A DNA stretch of 64,000 nt from Cryobacterium glucosi (GTDB lineage Bacteria > Actinomycetota > Actinomycetes > Actinomycetales > Microbacteriaceae). Shown here one piece after another: positions 24,209 through 32,853 of this stretch. Positions within the stretch are counted from its first letter, which is position 1. Every line of letters begins with the position of its first letter. Below the pieces are notes generated by a model. That model saw only the letters and a program-made list of their open reading frames with translations, was not told the origin of the DNA and searched no databases. The stretch covers positions 29,315-93,314 of the forward strand of contig NZ_SOFS01000023.1 of assembly GCF_004402235.1 (NCBI RefSeq), in the 5' to 3' direction. Both the position numbers and the translations under genes were made by a program.

Positions 24209-25591
24209 ATGAGGTTGCCAGGGCTGTCGATCCGGGCCCGCATCACCGTCGGCAGTCTCGTGATCGCCGCTGTCCTGTTCAGCGGTGCAGCGGTGTTCTT
24301 CCGCGGCGAGGTCCAGGCGATCCTGATCGAGACGACGACGACACTGCTGCACAGCGACGCTGCCCCGATCGTGACGGACCTGATCCGCAACCCGACCGAA
24401 CCCATCGACGGCCCGAGCGAGGGCCAGCTCATCGCGATCGTCGGTCCGGACGGCCAGATCTCCAAGTCCTCGCTGCCGATGGCGCTGCGGAAACGCGTGA
24501 GTGAGCTCGCGACGATCGGCGAGACGCCGCAGACGATCGACGCGGGCAACGCCAGGTACCTTGTCGCCGCGACGACGGCCGTGACCAACCAGGGCAACTG
24601 GGTCGTCATCACGGCGCGGAACGAGGAGGCACTCGGCTTGCTGCTCGACGAACTGGGCCGGGTGCTCATCATGGGCACCGTGCTGCTGACCGTGGGATTC
24701 GGCCTCGCCTCGTGGCTGCTCACCGGCGCGGCCCTCCGCCCGGTGAACCGGCTGCGCAAGGAGGCGGAGAGCCTGAGCACGACCGGGTCGTCCGCGCAAC
24801 TGCTCGTCCCGGCGGGCAGGGACGAGGTCAGCCGCCTCGCGGTCACGCTCAATGACTTCATCTCCCGGCTGCGCCGCAGTCTCGACAGGGAGAAGCAGGT
24901 GGTGTCGGATGCGAGCCACGAGTTGCGCACTCCCCTCGCCGTGCTCAAGGCGCAGCTCGAGCTCGCGCATCTCAATTCCGGCGACGCTCCGGCCCTCGAG
25001 GCGGACATCGACGACGCCTCCCGCACCGTGGACCGCCTCTCCCGGCTCGCGACGAACCTGCTGGAACTGTCCAAGCTCGAGAGCCAGCAGGCCCCGCCGG
25101 AGTGCGGCTGGGAGAACCTGATCGCCGAGATCTCGGCCTCGGTCGACCGCGCAAGGGTGGTTCGCAACGGGGAGGATCTCGACGTCGACTACGAGATCGA
25201 GGGCGAGGACCCGACCGGCCGCTATGCGATCTCGGTGACCAACGTCGGGCAGCTCATCGACAATCTCATCTCGAACGCCATCAACGCCATGGGCGGCCGC
25301 GGCGCCGTGACCGTCACGCTCCGCAGCCTCGCAGAGGGTGCCATGCTGAGCGTCGTGGACACGGGGCCCGGCATGCCGGAATCGTTCATCCCGGTGGCCT
25401 TCGACCGGTTCTCCCGGCCGGAACAGTCCCGCGCGAGCGGCTCGATCGGGTCGGGGCTCGGCCTCGCGATCGTGCACGCCATCGTGACGCGGGCGAAGGG
25501 AACCATCAGCCTGCGCAACACGGGGACGGGCCTGGCCATCGACATCCGCCTGCCGCGAAGCACCCGCACCGGACAGGGCCCGCGGGCCTGA
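24209..25591 (+). CDS. Membrane sensor histidine kinase
   Basis: This is a 460-residue sensor kinase with two transmembrane segments (~15-32 and ~160-180) flanking a ~125-residue extracytoplasmic sensor domain, a HAMP linker (LRPVNRLRKEAESL), HisKA with the phospho-His in VSDASHELRTPLAVLKAQLELA, and the HATPase domain (N-box DNLISNAINAM, DTGPGMPESFIPVAFDRFSR, GSGLGLAIVHAI). ATG 24209 has GGAG 7 nt upstream; the reading further upstream overlaps the response regulator. The kinase and regulator form one operon. The sensor domain is not recognised. Confidence 0.95.
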   Translation: MRLPGLSIRARITVGSLVIAAVLFSGAAVFFRGEVQAILIETTTTLLHSDAAPIVTDLIRNPTEPIDGPSEGQLIAIVGPDGQISKSSLPMALRKRVSELATIGETPQTIDAGNARYLVAATTAVTNQGNWVVITARNEEALGLLLDELGRVLIMGTVLLTVGFGLASWLLTGAALRPVNRLRKEAESLSTTGSSAQLLVPAGRDEVSRLAVTLNDFISRLRRSLDREKQVVSDASHELRTPLAVLKAQLELAHLNSGDAPALEADIDDASRTVDRLSRLATNLLELSKLESQQAPPECGWENLIAEISASVDRARVVRNGEDLDVDYEIEGEDPTGRYAISVTNVGQLIDNLISNAINAMGGRGAVTVTLRSLAEGAMLSVVDTGPGMPESFIPVAFDRFSRPEQSRASGSIGSGLGLAIVHAIVTRAKGTISLRNTGTGLAIDIRLPRSTRTGQGPRA

Positions 25592-25663
25592 CGACAGCGC
25601 CAAACTGAGAGCCTTCGCAGGCGCCCGACACCGGGTCGTCGGGAAACCCCCGACCGGGTGGCA

Positions 25664-25669
25664 TAACGT
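25664..25669 (+). promoter_or_regulatory. -10 box of leaderless GT39 promoter
   Basis: TAACGT, then 6 nt, then GTG 25676; there is no ribosome site between them. Confidence 0.45.
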
Positions 25670-25675
25670 AATGGG

Positions 25676-27214
25676 GTGACTTATCTGCCCGCGACCCATG
25701 ATCCAGAGCTGCGCCCGCAGCGGCGATCCTGGCCCACCCACCGGCAGCTGGCCCCGCTGTACGTCGGTGTTCTCGGCCTGTTGATCTCCGCCGCGGCGGC
25801 CTGGAACCCGTCCTATTGGGGCGATGAAGCCGCGAGCGTGATGTCCGCGGAGCGTTCGTTGCCCTCCCTGTTCCGGATGCTCGGCACGATCGATGCCGTT
25901 CATGGCACCTATTACCTGATGCTGCACTTCTGGATCGACCTCTTCGGTGCGTCCGAGTTCTCCACCAGGCTCCCGAGCGCGATTGCGATCGGTGTCGCAA
26001 CGGCGGGAACGTTCGTCCTCGCCCGGATGCTGACCGGGGCCAGGGTCGCCTGGATCGCAGCCCTCGTCTTCGCGGTACTTCCCCGGGTGACGTACATGGG
26101 CGCAGAGGCGCGATCGACGGCGCTCGCGACGGCTATCGCCGTGTGGCTCGTCGTGCTGCTCGTGCATCTGGTCCGCGCAGGGACGGCGAGCCGGTCGACC
26201 CAGAGCTGGCTCTGGATCGGCTTCACCGCGCTCTTCGCCCTCGGAATCTATGTCTTCCTCTACGTCGCGCTTCTCGTCCCCGTACTCGGGATCGCGGTGT
26301 TCCTGCTCGCGCCCGATCGGGCCCGGCGACGCGGACAGCTGATGGCCTGGTCGGGCGCGACCGTCGTCGGTCTCATCATCGCTTCCCCGGTCCTGTTCGC
26401 GGGCGTCAGTCAGAAGGACCAGCTCTCGTTCATCGGGCGGCGAGCCCAGACGGGCGTGCTCGACGCGGCCGTCAACCAGTGGTTCGGCAACGTGCCCGCG
26501 GCGGTCATCGCCTGGGCTCTGATCCTGCTCGCGGTCGTTCTCGCCTGGTTCAGTCGCGGAAGGGTGCCCGCCCTCGAGCGGAACAGGGCAGCGTTGGGCG
26601 TGATGCTCGCCTGGATGCTCGTGCCGAGTGCGGCTCTGCTGATCGGCACGCATGTCGTCACGCCGATGTACTCGCTACGGTACCTCTCCATCTGCACGCC
26701 GGCCGCAGCAATCGCGCTCGGGATCGCCGTGGCCTGGATCAGGCCCCGCTGGGCCGGGATCGCGGCACTCGTACTACTCGTCGTCGCCGTGGTGCCGAGT
26801 TACGTCGACCAGCGCGGCCCGTACGCCAAGAACGCCGGGAGCGACTGGCGCCAGGCCGCATCCATCGTCCAGGCCGGTGCGCACCCCGGAGACGCGATCG
26901 TGTTCGACGAGAGCGTGCGGCCCTCACGGAAGCCGCGGCTCGCGCTGCACCTGTACCCGGCATCCTTCACCGGGCTGCGCGACGTGACCCTCGACACGGC
27001 CTATGGGGACACCGGATCGCTCTGGGACACCACCCGGCCGCTCACGAGCGTCCTGGATTCACTCGCGGGCACGGATACGGTATGGCTGGTGCAGTATTCG
27101 GGCAGCAGTGAAGAAAAAGCGGGCACCGACCTGCACACGCTGCAAGACCTGGGATTTTCCGTCGCCTCAACGGCCACGGTCGTACACACAACAATCACCG
27201 AACTGACAAGGTAG
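25676..27214 (+). CDS. GT39-type polyprenol-phosphate-sugar glycosyltransferase
   Basis: This 512-residue membrane protein with about 11-12 hydrophobic spans belongs to the PMT/ArnT-like GT-C class, which uses a polyprenol-phosphate sugar (often mannose) on the outer face of the membrane. The catalytic acidic loop is WNPSYWGDEAASVMSAERS after the first span, followed by DAVHGTYYLMLHFWIDLFGASEFSTRLPSA, both typical of the class. A C-terminal soluble domain (~400-512) is extracytoplasmic. The next gene makes polyprenol-phosphate mannose, so mannosylation of a wall polymer or protein is the likely role. GTG follows a -10 by 6 nt (leaderless). Confidence 0.85.
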   Translation: MTYLPATHDPELRPQRRSWPTHRQLAPLYVGVLGLLISAAAAWNPSYWGDEAASVMSAERSLPSLFRMLGTIDAVHGTYYLMLHFWIDLFGASEFSTRLPSAIAIGVATAGTFVLARMLTGARVAWIAALVFAVLPRVTYMGAEARSTALATAIAVWLVVLLVHLVRAGTASRSTQSWLWIGFTALFALGIYVFLYVALLVPVLGIAVFLLAPDRARRRGQLMAWSGATVVGLIIASPVLFAGVSQKDQLSFIGRRAQTGVLDAAVNQWFGNVPAAVIAWALILLAVVLAWFSRGRVPALERNRAALGVMLAWMLVPSAALLIGTHVVTPMYSLRYLSICTPAAAIALGIAVAWIRPRWAGIAALVLLVVAVVPSYVDQRGPYAKNAGSDWRQAASIVQAGAHPGDAIVFDESVRPSRKPRLALHLYPASFTGLRDVTLDTAYGDTGSLWDTTRPLTSVLDSLAGTDTVWLVQYSGSSEEKAGTDLHTLQDLGFSVASTATVVHTTITELTR

Positions 27215-27219
27215 TTTTC

Positions 27220-27960
27220 ATGGCACAGACACTGGTCATCATCCCGACCTACAACGAACGCGAGAACATCAATCCGATCGTGGCCAGGGTGCGCGCGAGC
27301 GTCCCGTCCGCGGACATCCTCGTCGTCGACGACGCCTCCCCCGATGGCACCGGCCAGCTCGCCGATGCCATCGCCGCAGCGGACTCCCAGGTGCACGTCC
27401 TGCACCGCACGAAGAAGAACGGCCTCGGAGCGGCCTACCTCGAGGCCTTCGGCTGGGGCCTGTCCCGCGGCTACGACGAGCTCGTGCAGCTCGATTCGGA
27501 CGGTTCGCACCAGCCTGAGCAGCTCCCCGACCTGCTGGCGGCGGCGAAGACCGCCGACGTCGTGATGGGATCGCGCTGGGTTCCTGGCGGAGCCGTGCAG
27601 AACTGGCCGTGGCACCGCCGCGCGCTGTCCCGCGGTGGATCGACATACTCACGCCTCGTGCTCCGGCTCCGCCAGCACGATGTCACAGGCGGCTACCGCG
27701 TCTACACGGCGCATGCCCTCGAACGCATGGACCTCGAGAGCGTCGAGAGCCTGGGCTATTGCTTCCAGATCGACATGCTGCTCACGAGCGTGCGGGCCGG
27801 CCTGACCGTCGTCGAGGTGCCGATCACCTTCGTCGAGCGTGTGCTCGGCTCATCCAAGATGAGCGGAAGCATCGTCGTCGAAGCGATGGCCCGCGTCACC
27901 CTGTGGGGCCTCACGGGCAAGGGCGCCCGTCGGTCCGTCGTTGCCGCCGCCAAGAACTGA
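27220..27960 (+). CDS. Polyprenol monophosphomannose synthase
   Basis: This 246-residue GT2 enzyme transfers mannose from GDP-mannose to polyprenol phosphate on the inner membrane face. Landmarks are LVIIPTYNERENINPIVARV, ILVVDDASPDGTG, VQLDSDGSHQPEQLPDLL (D-x-D), GSRWVPGGAVQNWPWHRRALSRGGSTYSRLVL and TGGYRVY, all characteristic of Dpm1/Ppm1. There is no fused N-acyltransferase domain of the mycobacterial Ppm1 type. The gene starts 5 bp after the GT39 stop, so donor synthase and user are co-transcribed. Confidence 0.93.
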   Translation: MAQTLVIIPTYNERENINPIVARVRASVPSADILVVDDASPDGTGQLADAIAAADSQVHVLHRTKKNGLGAAYLEAFGWGLSRGYDELVQLDSDGSHQPEQLPDLLAAAKTADVVMGSRWVPGGAVQNWPWHRRALSRGGSTYSRLVLRLRQHDVTGGYRVYTAHALERMDLESVESLGYCFQIDMLLTSVRAGLTVVEVPITFVERVLGSSKMSGSIVVEAMARVTLWGLTGKGARRSVVAAAKN

Positions 27961-27967
27961 GCCGCGC

Positions 27968-28053
27968 GTTCCGAATTCAGGAGTCGAGCCATCTTGACGC
28001 CGGAACCCGGCCGATAAACCGGTTCAGACCAGTCCTACTCCTGAATTCGGAAC
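27968..28053. repeat. Long nested inverted repeat after the mannose-synthase gene
   Basis: Perfect 17-bp arms (27968-27984 and 28037-28053, GTTCCGAATTCAGGAGT) enclose a 52-nt loop with an internal GAACC...GGTTC dyad. The architecture is the same as at 17816-17912 although the arms differ. It sits 7 bp after the stop codon and 27 bp before the first NrtR-type operator, probably insulating the NAD operon. Confidence 0.7.
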
Positions 28054-28079
28054 AGGAACGAAGTCGGGGGCGACTTCGG

Positions 28080-28126
28080 GTCAGAATGACTATATGATGG
28101 GTTCACCCAGTTAGAGTCATACTGAC
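28080..28126 (+). promoter_or_regulatory. nrtR-nad operon promoter with two GTCA-N3-TGAC operators
   Basis: Two palindromes, GTCAGAATGAC (28080-28090) and GTCATACTGAC (28116-28126), are centred 36 bp apart and flank TATGAT (28093-28098), a strong -10 candidate whose start point (~28105) falls between them. The operon's first gene encodes an NrtR/NdnR regulator, a family known to repress NAD synthesis genes, so these are its probable operators. Confidence 0.7.
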
Positions 28127-28147
28127 CTTTACCTAGTGGATGCCCCC

Positions 28148-28864
28148 ATGAGCGCTCAAGCCGCTGTCGCACTCGCCGTGTCGACCGTGATCTTCGCCCT
28201 GCGCTCCGACGCGGAATCCGACTTCAAGACGCTGTGGCTCCCCCTGGTCCGCCGCACCAGGGACCCATACCTCGACCAGTGGGCGTTGCCGGGCGGCGGG
28301 CTGCCCGGCGACGAGGAACTCGCCGCGGCCGCCGCCCGTACCCTGCACGAGACAACCGGCCTCGCGCCCAGGTACCTCGAGCAGCTCTATACCTTCGGCG
28401 ATCCGGGCCGCTCTGCCGGCGGCCGCGTGGTGTCCGTCGTCTACTGGGCCCTCGTCGAGTCCGGTGAGGCCGACCTCGCCGTCGTCGGCGACAATGTGCG
28501 CTGGTTCGCCGCAGACCGCCTGCCGCGGCTCGCCTTCGACCACAACCGGATCGTCGAGTACGCCCTCTGGCGGCTGCGGACCAAGGTCGAGTATTCCCGG
28601 ATCGCCCACGCCTTCCTCGGCGAGACCTTCACGCTCTCCCAGTTGCGCGACGTGCACGAGGCCGTGCTTCAGAAGTCCCTCGACCCGGCCAATTTCCGTC
28701 GCACGATCGAGGCATCCGGTTCCATCGTCGACACCGGCGAACGCGTCGCGGGCACCCGGCACCGTCCGCCCCGTCTCTACCGGTACAACGACTCCGGACG
28801 ACAGGGCGAACCGGATCCTTTCGGGCCGGAACCCGCGACCGCCGCCATCCCCACCACGAACTGA
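28148..28864 (+). CDS. nrtR: NrtR/NdnR-type Nudix transcriptional regulator of NAD synthesis
   Basis: This 238-residue protein has an N-terminal Nudix domain fused to a C-terminal winged helix (LWRLRTKVEYSRIAHAFLGETFTLSQLRDVHEAVLQKSLDPANFRRTIEASG), the NrtR layout. The Nudix box reads LPGGGLPGDEELAAAAARTL followed by HETTGL, so the catalytic REUXEE Glu residues are mostly lost. This is expected of a sensor that binds ADP-ribose or NAD intermediates without hydrolysing them. The gene order nrtR-nadA-nadB-nadC-nadS parallels the known Corynebacterium glutamicum ndnR-nadA-nadC-nadS operon. ATG 28148 was chosen; GTG 28136 in frame is possible. Confidence 0.9.
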   Translation: MSAQAAVALAVSTVIFALRSDAESDFKTLWLPLVRRTRDPYLDQWALPGGGLPGDEELAAAAARTLHETTGLAPRYLEQLYTFGDPGRSAGGRVVSVVYWALVESGEADLAVVGDNVRWFAADRLPRLAFDHNRIVEYALWRLRTKVEYSRIAHAFLGETFTLSQLRDVHEAVLQKSLDPANFRRTIEASGSIVDTGERVAGTRHRPPRLYRYNDSGRQGEPDPFGPEPATAAIPTTN

Positions 28865-28908
28865 ATCACCGTGTACAACGCTTTTTGTGAAAATCGAGGA
28901 GTTACAGC

Positions 28909-30234
28909 ATGACCATCGCATCGGTCGACCGCACCATTCGTCTGATCAGCACGGGCACCGCGCCCGGAAGCACCTGCAGCCCGCAGCTGGCCGCAGGCCC
29001 CTGGGAATTCGACTCCGGCACCCCCGGCTACGGCCCAGGGTCCTCGATGGGCGATGTGCTCCCGACCGGGTCCCCGCGCCAGGGCGCGCTGCCCGAGCGC
29101 TACCGGACCGCCTCCGCAGAGGAACTCGACGCGCGCATCCGCTCGGCCAAGGCCACCCTCGGCGACCGGGTCGTGATTCTCGGGCACTTCTACCAGCGCT
29201 CGGAGGTCCTCGAGCACGCCGACTTCGTCGGTGACTCCTTCCAGCTCGCGCAGGCGACGAAGAGCCGCCCCGATGCCGAGGCGATCGTCTTCTGCGGCGT
29301 GCACTTCATGGCCGAGACCGCAGACCTCCTCTCCGGGCCCGACCAGGCGGTCATCCTGCCCAACCTCGCCGCCGGCTGTTCGATGGCGGACATGGCCGAC
29401 ATCGACTCGGTCACCGACTGCTGGGAACAGCTCGAAGAACTCTACGGAACCGAGGCGGATGCCTCCGGCCGGGTCCCGGTGATCCCGGTCACCTATATGA
29501 ATTCCTCGGCGGCCCTCAAAGCGTTCTGCGGCGCCAACGGCGGCATCGTCTGCACCTCCTCGAACGCCGAGACCGTGCTGAAGTGGGCCTTCGAACGCGG
29601 CCAGCGGGTACTCTTCTTCCCCGACCAGCACCTCGGCCGCAACACCGCGAAGGCGATGGGCATCCCGCTCGAGCGGATGCCGATGTGGAACCCGCGTAAG
29701 CCACTCGGCGGCAGCACCGGGACCGAACTGGAGGCCGCCCAGGTCATCCTGTGGCACGGATTCTGCAGTGTGCACAAGCGCTTCACCGTCGACCAGATCA
29801 CCACCGCCCGTGCAGAGCACCCCGGGGTGCGTGTCATCGTGCACCCGGAGTGCCCGATGGCGGTCGTCGACGCCGCCGACGAATACGGCTCCACCGACTA
29901 CATCAAGAAGGCCATCGAGGCCGCCCCTGCCGGATCGACCTTCGCGATCGGCACCGAGATCAACCTCGTGCAGCGCCTCGCGGCTGAGCACCCCGAGCAC
30001 ACCATCTTCTGCCTCGACCCCGTCGTCTGCCCGTGCTCGACGATGTACCGCATCCACTCCGGCTATCTCGCCTGGGTGCTCGAAGCCCTCGTCGGCGATG
30101 CCGGGCAGCCGCCCGCCGTGCTCAACCGCATCGAGGTCCCCGCGACCGACGCGACGAACGCCAGGGTCGCCCTCGAGCGGATGCTTACCGCGCGTCCTCC
30201 CGTCGGCGCACCGGTGAGCGGAGCACGCGCGTGA
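28909..30234 (+). CDS. nadA: Quinolinate synthase A
   Basis: This 441-residue [4Fe-4S] enzyme condenses iminoaspartate with dihydroxyacetone phosphate to quinolinate. The three internal repeats and cluster cysteines can be placed: AIVFCGVHFMAETADLL, FCGANGGIVCTSSNA and CLDPVVCPCSTMYRIH. Substrate residues include ILGHFYQR and HPECPMAV. It has an N-terminal extension of ~85 residues versus short NadA proteins, common in actinobacteria. GAGGAG lies 8 nt before the ATG. The stop overlaps the nadB GTG (GTGA), coupling synthase to oxidase, which suits hand-over of the unstable iminoaspartate. Confidence 0.96.
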   Translation: MTIASVDRTIRLISTGTAPGSTCSPQLAAGPWEFDSGTPGYGPGSSMGDVLPTGSPRQGALPERYRTASAEELDARIRSAKATLGDRVVILGHFYQRSEVLEHADFVGDSFQLAQATKSRPDAEAIVFCGVHFMAETADLLSGPDQAVILPNLAAGCSMADMADIDSVTDCWEQLEELYGTEADASGRVPVIPVTYMNSSAALKAFCGANGGIVCTSSNAETVLKWAFERGQRVLFFPDQHLGRNTAKAMGIPLERMPMWNPRKPLGGSTGTELEAAQVILWHGFCSVHKRFTVDQITTARAEHPGVRVIVHPECPMAVVDAADEYGSTDYIKKAIEAAPAGSTFAIGTEINLVQRLAAEHPEHTIFCLDPVVCPCSTMYRIHSGYLAWVLEALVGDAGQPPAVLNRIEVPATDATNARVALERMLTARPPVGAPVSGARA

Positions 30235-31940
30235 CGCCCGCAGCACCGATCGCACCCGTCGCACCATCGCTCCGGATCCTCGTGATCGGGAGCGGCCTCG
30301 CCGGACTCATCGCCGCGGTGCGCGCGACCGACGCGGGTCATTCCGTCACCCTGGTCACCAAGCAGGGACTCCCGGACAGCAACACCCGCTATGCCCAGGG
30401 CGGCATCGCCGCGGCCATGTTCCCCGACGACTCGGTGGACCTGCACATCCTCGATACCCTCCGCGCCGGGGCAGGCCTCTGCGACCCGGCGGCCGTCGAG
30501 GTGCTCTGCGGCGAAGGGCCTGCCAGGGTCCGCGACCTGATCCGCTTCGGCGTCGACTTCGACAAGGACGACTCCGGCGTGACGCGCGGGCTCGAGGCCG
30601 CCCACTCCCGCTCCCGGGTGCTGCACGCCGGCGGGGACGCGACCGGCGCCGCGATCGAAGCCGCACTCGTTTCGACCGTCCGCGAACGGGCCGCCCGCTC
30701 GGCCCAGACCCCGGGTATCCCGCGCGTCCAGCTCCGTGAGCACACCATGCTCGTCGACCTCCTCGTCGCGGGCGACCGGGTGACCGGCGCCTCCCTGCTC
30801 GGACCGGACGGGCTCGTGCACCGGGCCGACGCCGACGCGGTGATCCTCGCCACCGGCGGGGCGGGCTCGCTCTTCCCGCACACCACCAATCCCGCGCTCG
30901 CGACCGGCGACGGCGTCGCAGCGGCCTGGCGCGCCGGCGCGGCGATCGCCGACCTCGAGTTCTACCAGTTCCACCCGACCGCCCTCGCGGTGCCGGGAAC
31001 CCCGCTCGTCTCCGAGGCGGTCCGCGGCGAGGGCGCCGTGCTCCTGAACGCTCGCGGCGAGCGCTTCATGCTCGCCATCCACCCCGGCGCCGAACTCGCC
31101 CCCCGCGACATCGTCGCCCGCAGCATCGCCCGCGAAATGTCCGCCCAGGGCGGCACACCCGTGCTCCTCGACGCGACCGGCCTCGGCAGGGAACTCCTCG
31201 AAACCCGCTTCCCCACGATCACGGCCGCGTGCCTCGCCGCCGGGATCGACTGGGCCGTCGAGCCCATCCCCGTCGCACCCGCCGCCCACTACTGGATGGG
31301 TGGCGTCAGCACCGACCTGTGGGGCCGCACCTCACTGCCCGGCCTCTACGCCGTCGGCGAGACCGCACGAACCGGGACCCACGGCGCCAACCGCCTCGCC
31401 TCGAACTCCCTGTTGGAGGCCGCGGTCTTCGCCGACCGAGCCGTGCGCGCCCTCGGCACTGGCCAGGTCGACGCCGACGGCAGGCGCCTGCCGCCAGTGC
31501 CGGCCTCCAGCGGCACGGCCGACGCGACCGTTCCCGCCAGGGCCGTCGACGGACCCGGCGCGCATGTCGACCGCGCCGAACTCCAGCGCCTGATGTGGGA
31601 CGCGGCCGGTGTGCTGCGCGACGGTGACGGGCTCGCCGCGGCATCCGCTGCCCTCGCCGGCTGGAAGCACCCGGCACCCGCCGGTCAGGACGCGACCCCG
31701 GCCGACCGGGTGCGCGCCGTCGAAGACGCCAACCTGCTCGACCTGGCGAGGGTCACCGTGGCCTCCGCGTTCGCCCGCGAGGAATCCCGGGGCGCGCACT
31801 ACCGCGCCGATTTCCCCGAGAGCCGGCCGGAGCTGGCCCACAGCCAGGCGTGGGTGCGACCCGCCGATTCCGACGATCCGTTCCTCGTGCTCGAATCCCC
31901 TGAACGCGCCAGAGAGGCCGAGGAGGCCATCGCATGCTGA
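30231..31940 (+). CDS. nadB: L-aspartate oxidase
   Basis: This 569-residue flavoenzyme oxidises L-aspartate to iminoaspartate for NadA. It has an N-terminal FAD dinucleotide fold VIGSGLAGLIAAVRATDAG, the loop NTRYAQGGIAAAMFPDDS, the substrate region EFYQFHPTAL, and AAHYWMGGVSTDLWGRTSLPGLYAVGETARTGTHGANRLASNSLLEAAVF, all typical of the fumarate-reductase/aspartate-oxidase family. The GTG at 30231 overlaps the nadA stop by 4 nt and its 3' end overlaps nadC by 7 nt. Confidence 0.95.
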   Translation: MTPAAPIAPVAPSLRILVIGSGLAGLIAAVRATDAGHSVTLVTKQGLPDSNTRYAQGGIAAAMFPDDSVDLHILDTLRAGAGLCDPAAVEVLCGEGPARVRDLIRFGVDFDKDDSGVTRGLEAAHSRSRVLHAGGDATGAAIEAALVSTVRERAARSAQTPGIPRVQLREHTMLVDLLVAGDRVTGASLLGPDGLVHRADADAVILATGGAGSLFPHTTNPALATGDGVAAAWRAGAAIADLEFYQFHPTALAVPGTPLVSEAVRGEGAVLLNARGERFMLAIHPGAELAPRDIVARSIAREMSAQGGTPVLLDATGLGRELLETRFPTITAACLAAGIDWAVEPIPVAPAAHYWMGGVSTDLWGRTSLPGLYAVGETARTGTHGANRLASNSLLEAAVFADRAVRALGTGQVDADGRRLPPVPASSGTADATVPARAVDGPGAHVDRAELQRLMWDAAGVLRDGDGLAAASAALAGWKHPAPAGQDATPADRVRAVEDANLLDLARVTVASAFAREESRGAHYRADFPESRPELAHSQAWVRPADSDDPFLVLESPERAREAEEAIAC

Positions 31941-32818
31941 GCACCACCGCCATCGACACCGTGGTGCGCGCCGCACTCGACGAGGACGCCCCCTGGGGCG
32001 ACCTGACCTCCGAGGTGCTCATCCCCGCAGACGCCACGGCGACCGCGAGGCTCGTCGCCCGCGAACCCGGCGTTTTCAGCGGCAGCGCCGTCTTCGAATC
32101 CGCCTTCCGGCTCACCGACCCCGCCATCGCGGTCACGCTGCTCACAACCGACGGCACTCCCTTCGCGACCGGCGACGTGCTCGCAGAGGTCGCCGGCCCC
32201 GCCAGGGGCATCCTCCAGGCCGAACGCATCGGCCTGAACTTCGTGCAGCGGATGAGCGGCATCGCGACGCTCACCGCCCGGTACGTCGCCGAGACCGCCG
32301 GCACCCGCGCCCGCATCGTCGACACCCGCAAGACCACGCCGGGGCTGCGGGCCTTCGAACGCACCGCCGTCCGCGACGGCGGCGGCCACAACCACCGCTT
32401 CAGCCTCTCCGACGCGGTCATGGCCAAGGACAACCATCTCGCCGTCCTGCAGTCCGGCGGGCTTGGCCTCACCGAGGCGCTCCTGCTCGTGCGCGACCGG
32501 ATCTCGCACACCACCCACCTCGAGGTCGAAGTGGACCGCATCGACCAGATCGAAGCCGTGCTCGCGGCCCGCGTCGACACGATCATGCTTGACAACTTCG
32601 ACCCCGATCGGCTCGCGGAAGGCGTGCGCCTGGTCGCAGGCCGCGCCATCGTCGAAGCGAGCGGCGGCGTGAACCTCGACACGGTCCGGGCCATCGCGTT
32701 ATCCGGCGTCGACGTCATCTCCGTCGGCGCGCTCACCCACAGCGTGCGCTCCCTCGACCTCGGCCTCGACGTCGTCGTGGTCGCCGGCACCGAACTCGAC
32801 GGCGCCGTCCGGAACTGA
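31934..32818 (+). CDS. nadC: Nicotinate-nucleotide pyrophosphorylase (carboxylating)
   Basis: This 294-residue quinolinate phosphoribosyltransferase makes nicotinate mononucleotide from quinolinate and PRPP. Landmarks are EDAPWGDLTSE, QAERIGLNFVQRMSGIATLTARYV, DTRKTTPGLRAFERTAVRDGGGHNHRFSLSDAVMAKDNHL (Arg/His/Lys substrate site), EVEVDRIDQIEAVL, IMLDNFDPDRL, EASGGVNLDTVRAIALSGVDVISVGALTHS. It completes the de novo branch and feeds the same product as PncB at 585. Confidence 0.96.
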   Translation: MLSTTAIDTVVRAALDEDAPWGDLTSEVLIPADATATARLVAREPGVFSGSAVFESAFRLTDPAIAVTLLTTDGTPFATGDVLAEVAGPARGILQAERIGLNFVQRMSGIATLTARYVAETAGTRARIVDTRKTTPGLRAFERTAVRDGGGHNHRFSLSDAVMAKDNHLAVLQSGGLGLTEALLLVRDRISHTTHLEVEVDRIDQIEAVLAARVDTIMLDNFDPDRLAEGVRLVAGRAIVEASGGVNLDTVRAIALSGVDVISVGALTHSVRSLDLGLDVVVVAGTELDGAVRN

Positions 32819-32853
32819 CCGCCGACCGCCAGCAGACACCCAAGGAGCCCGGA

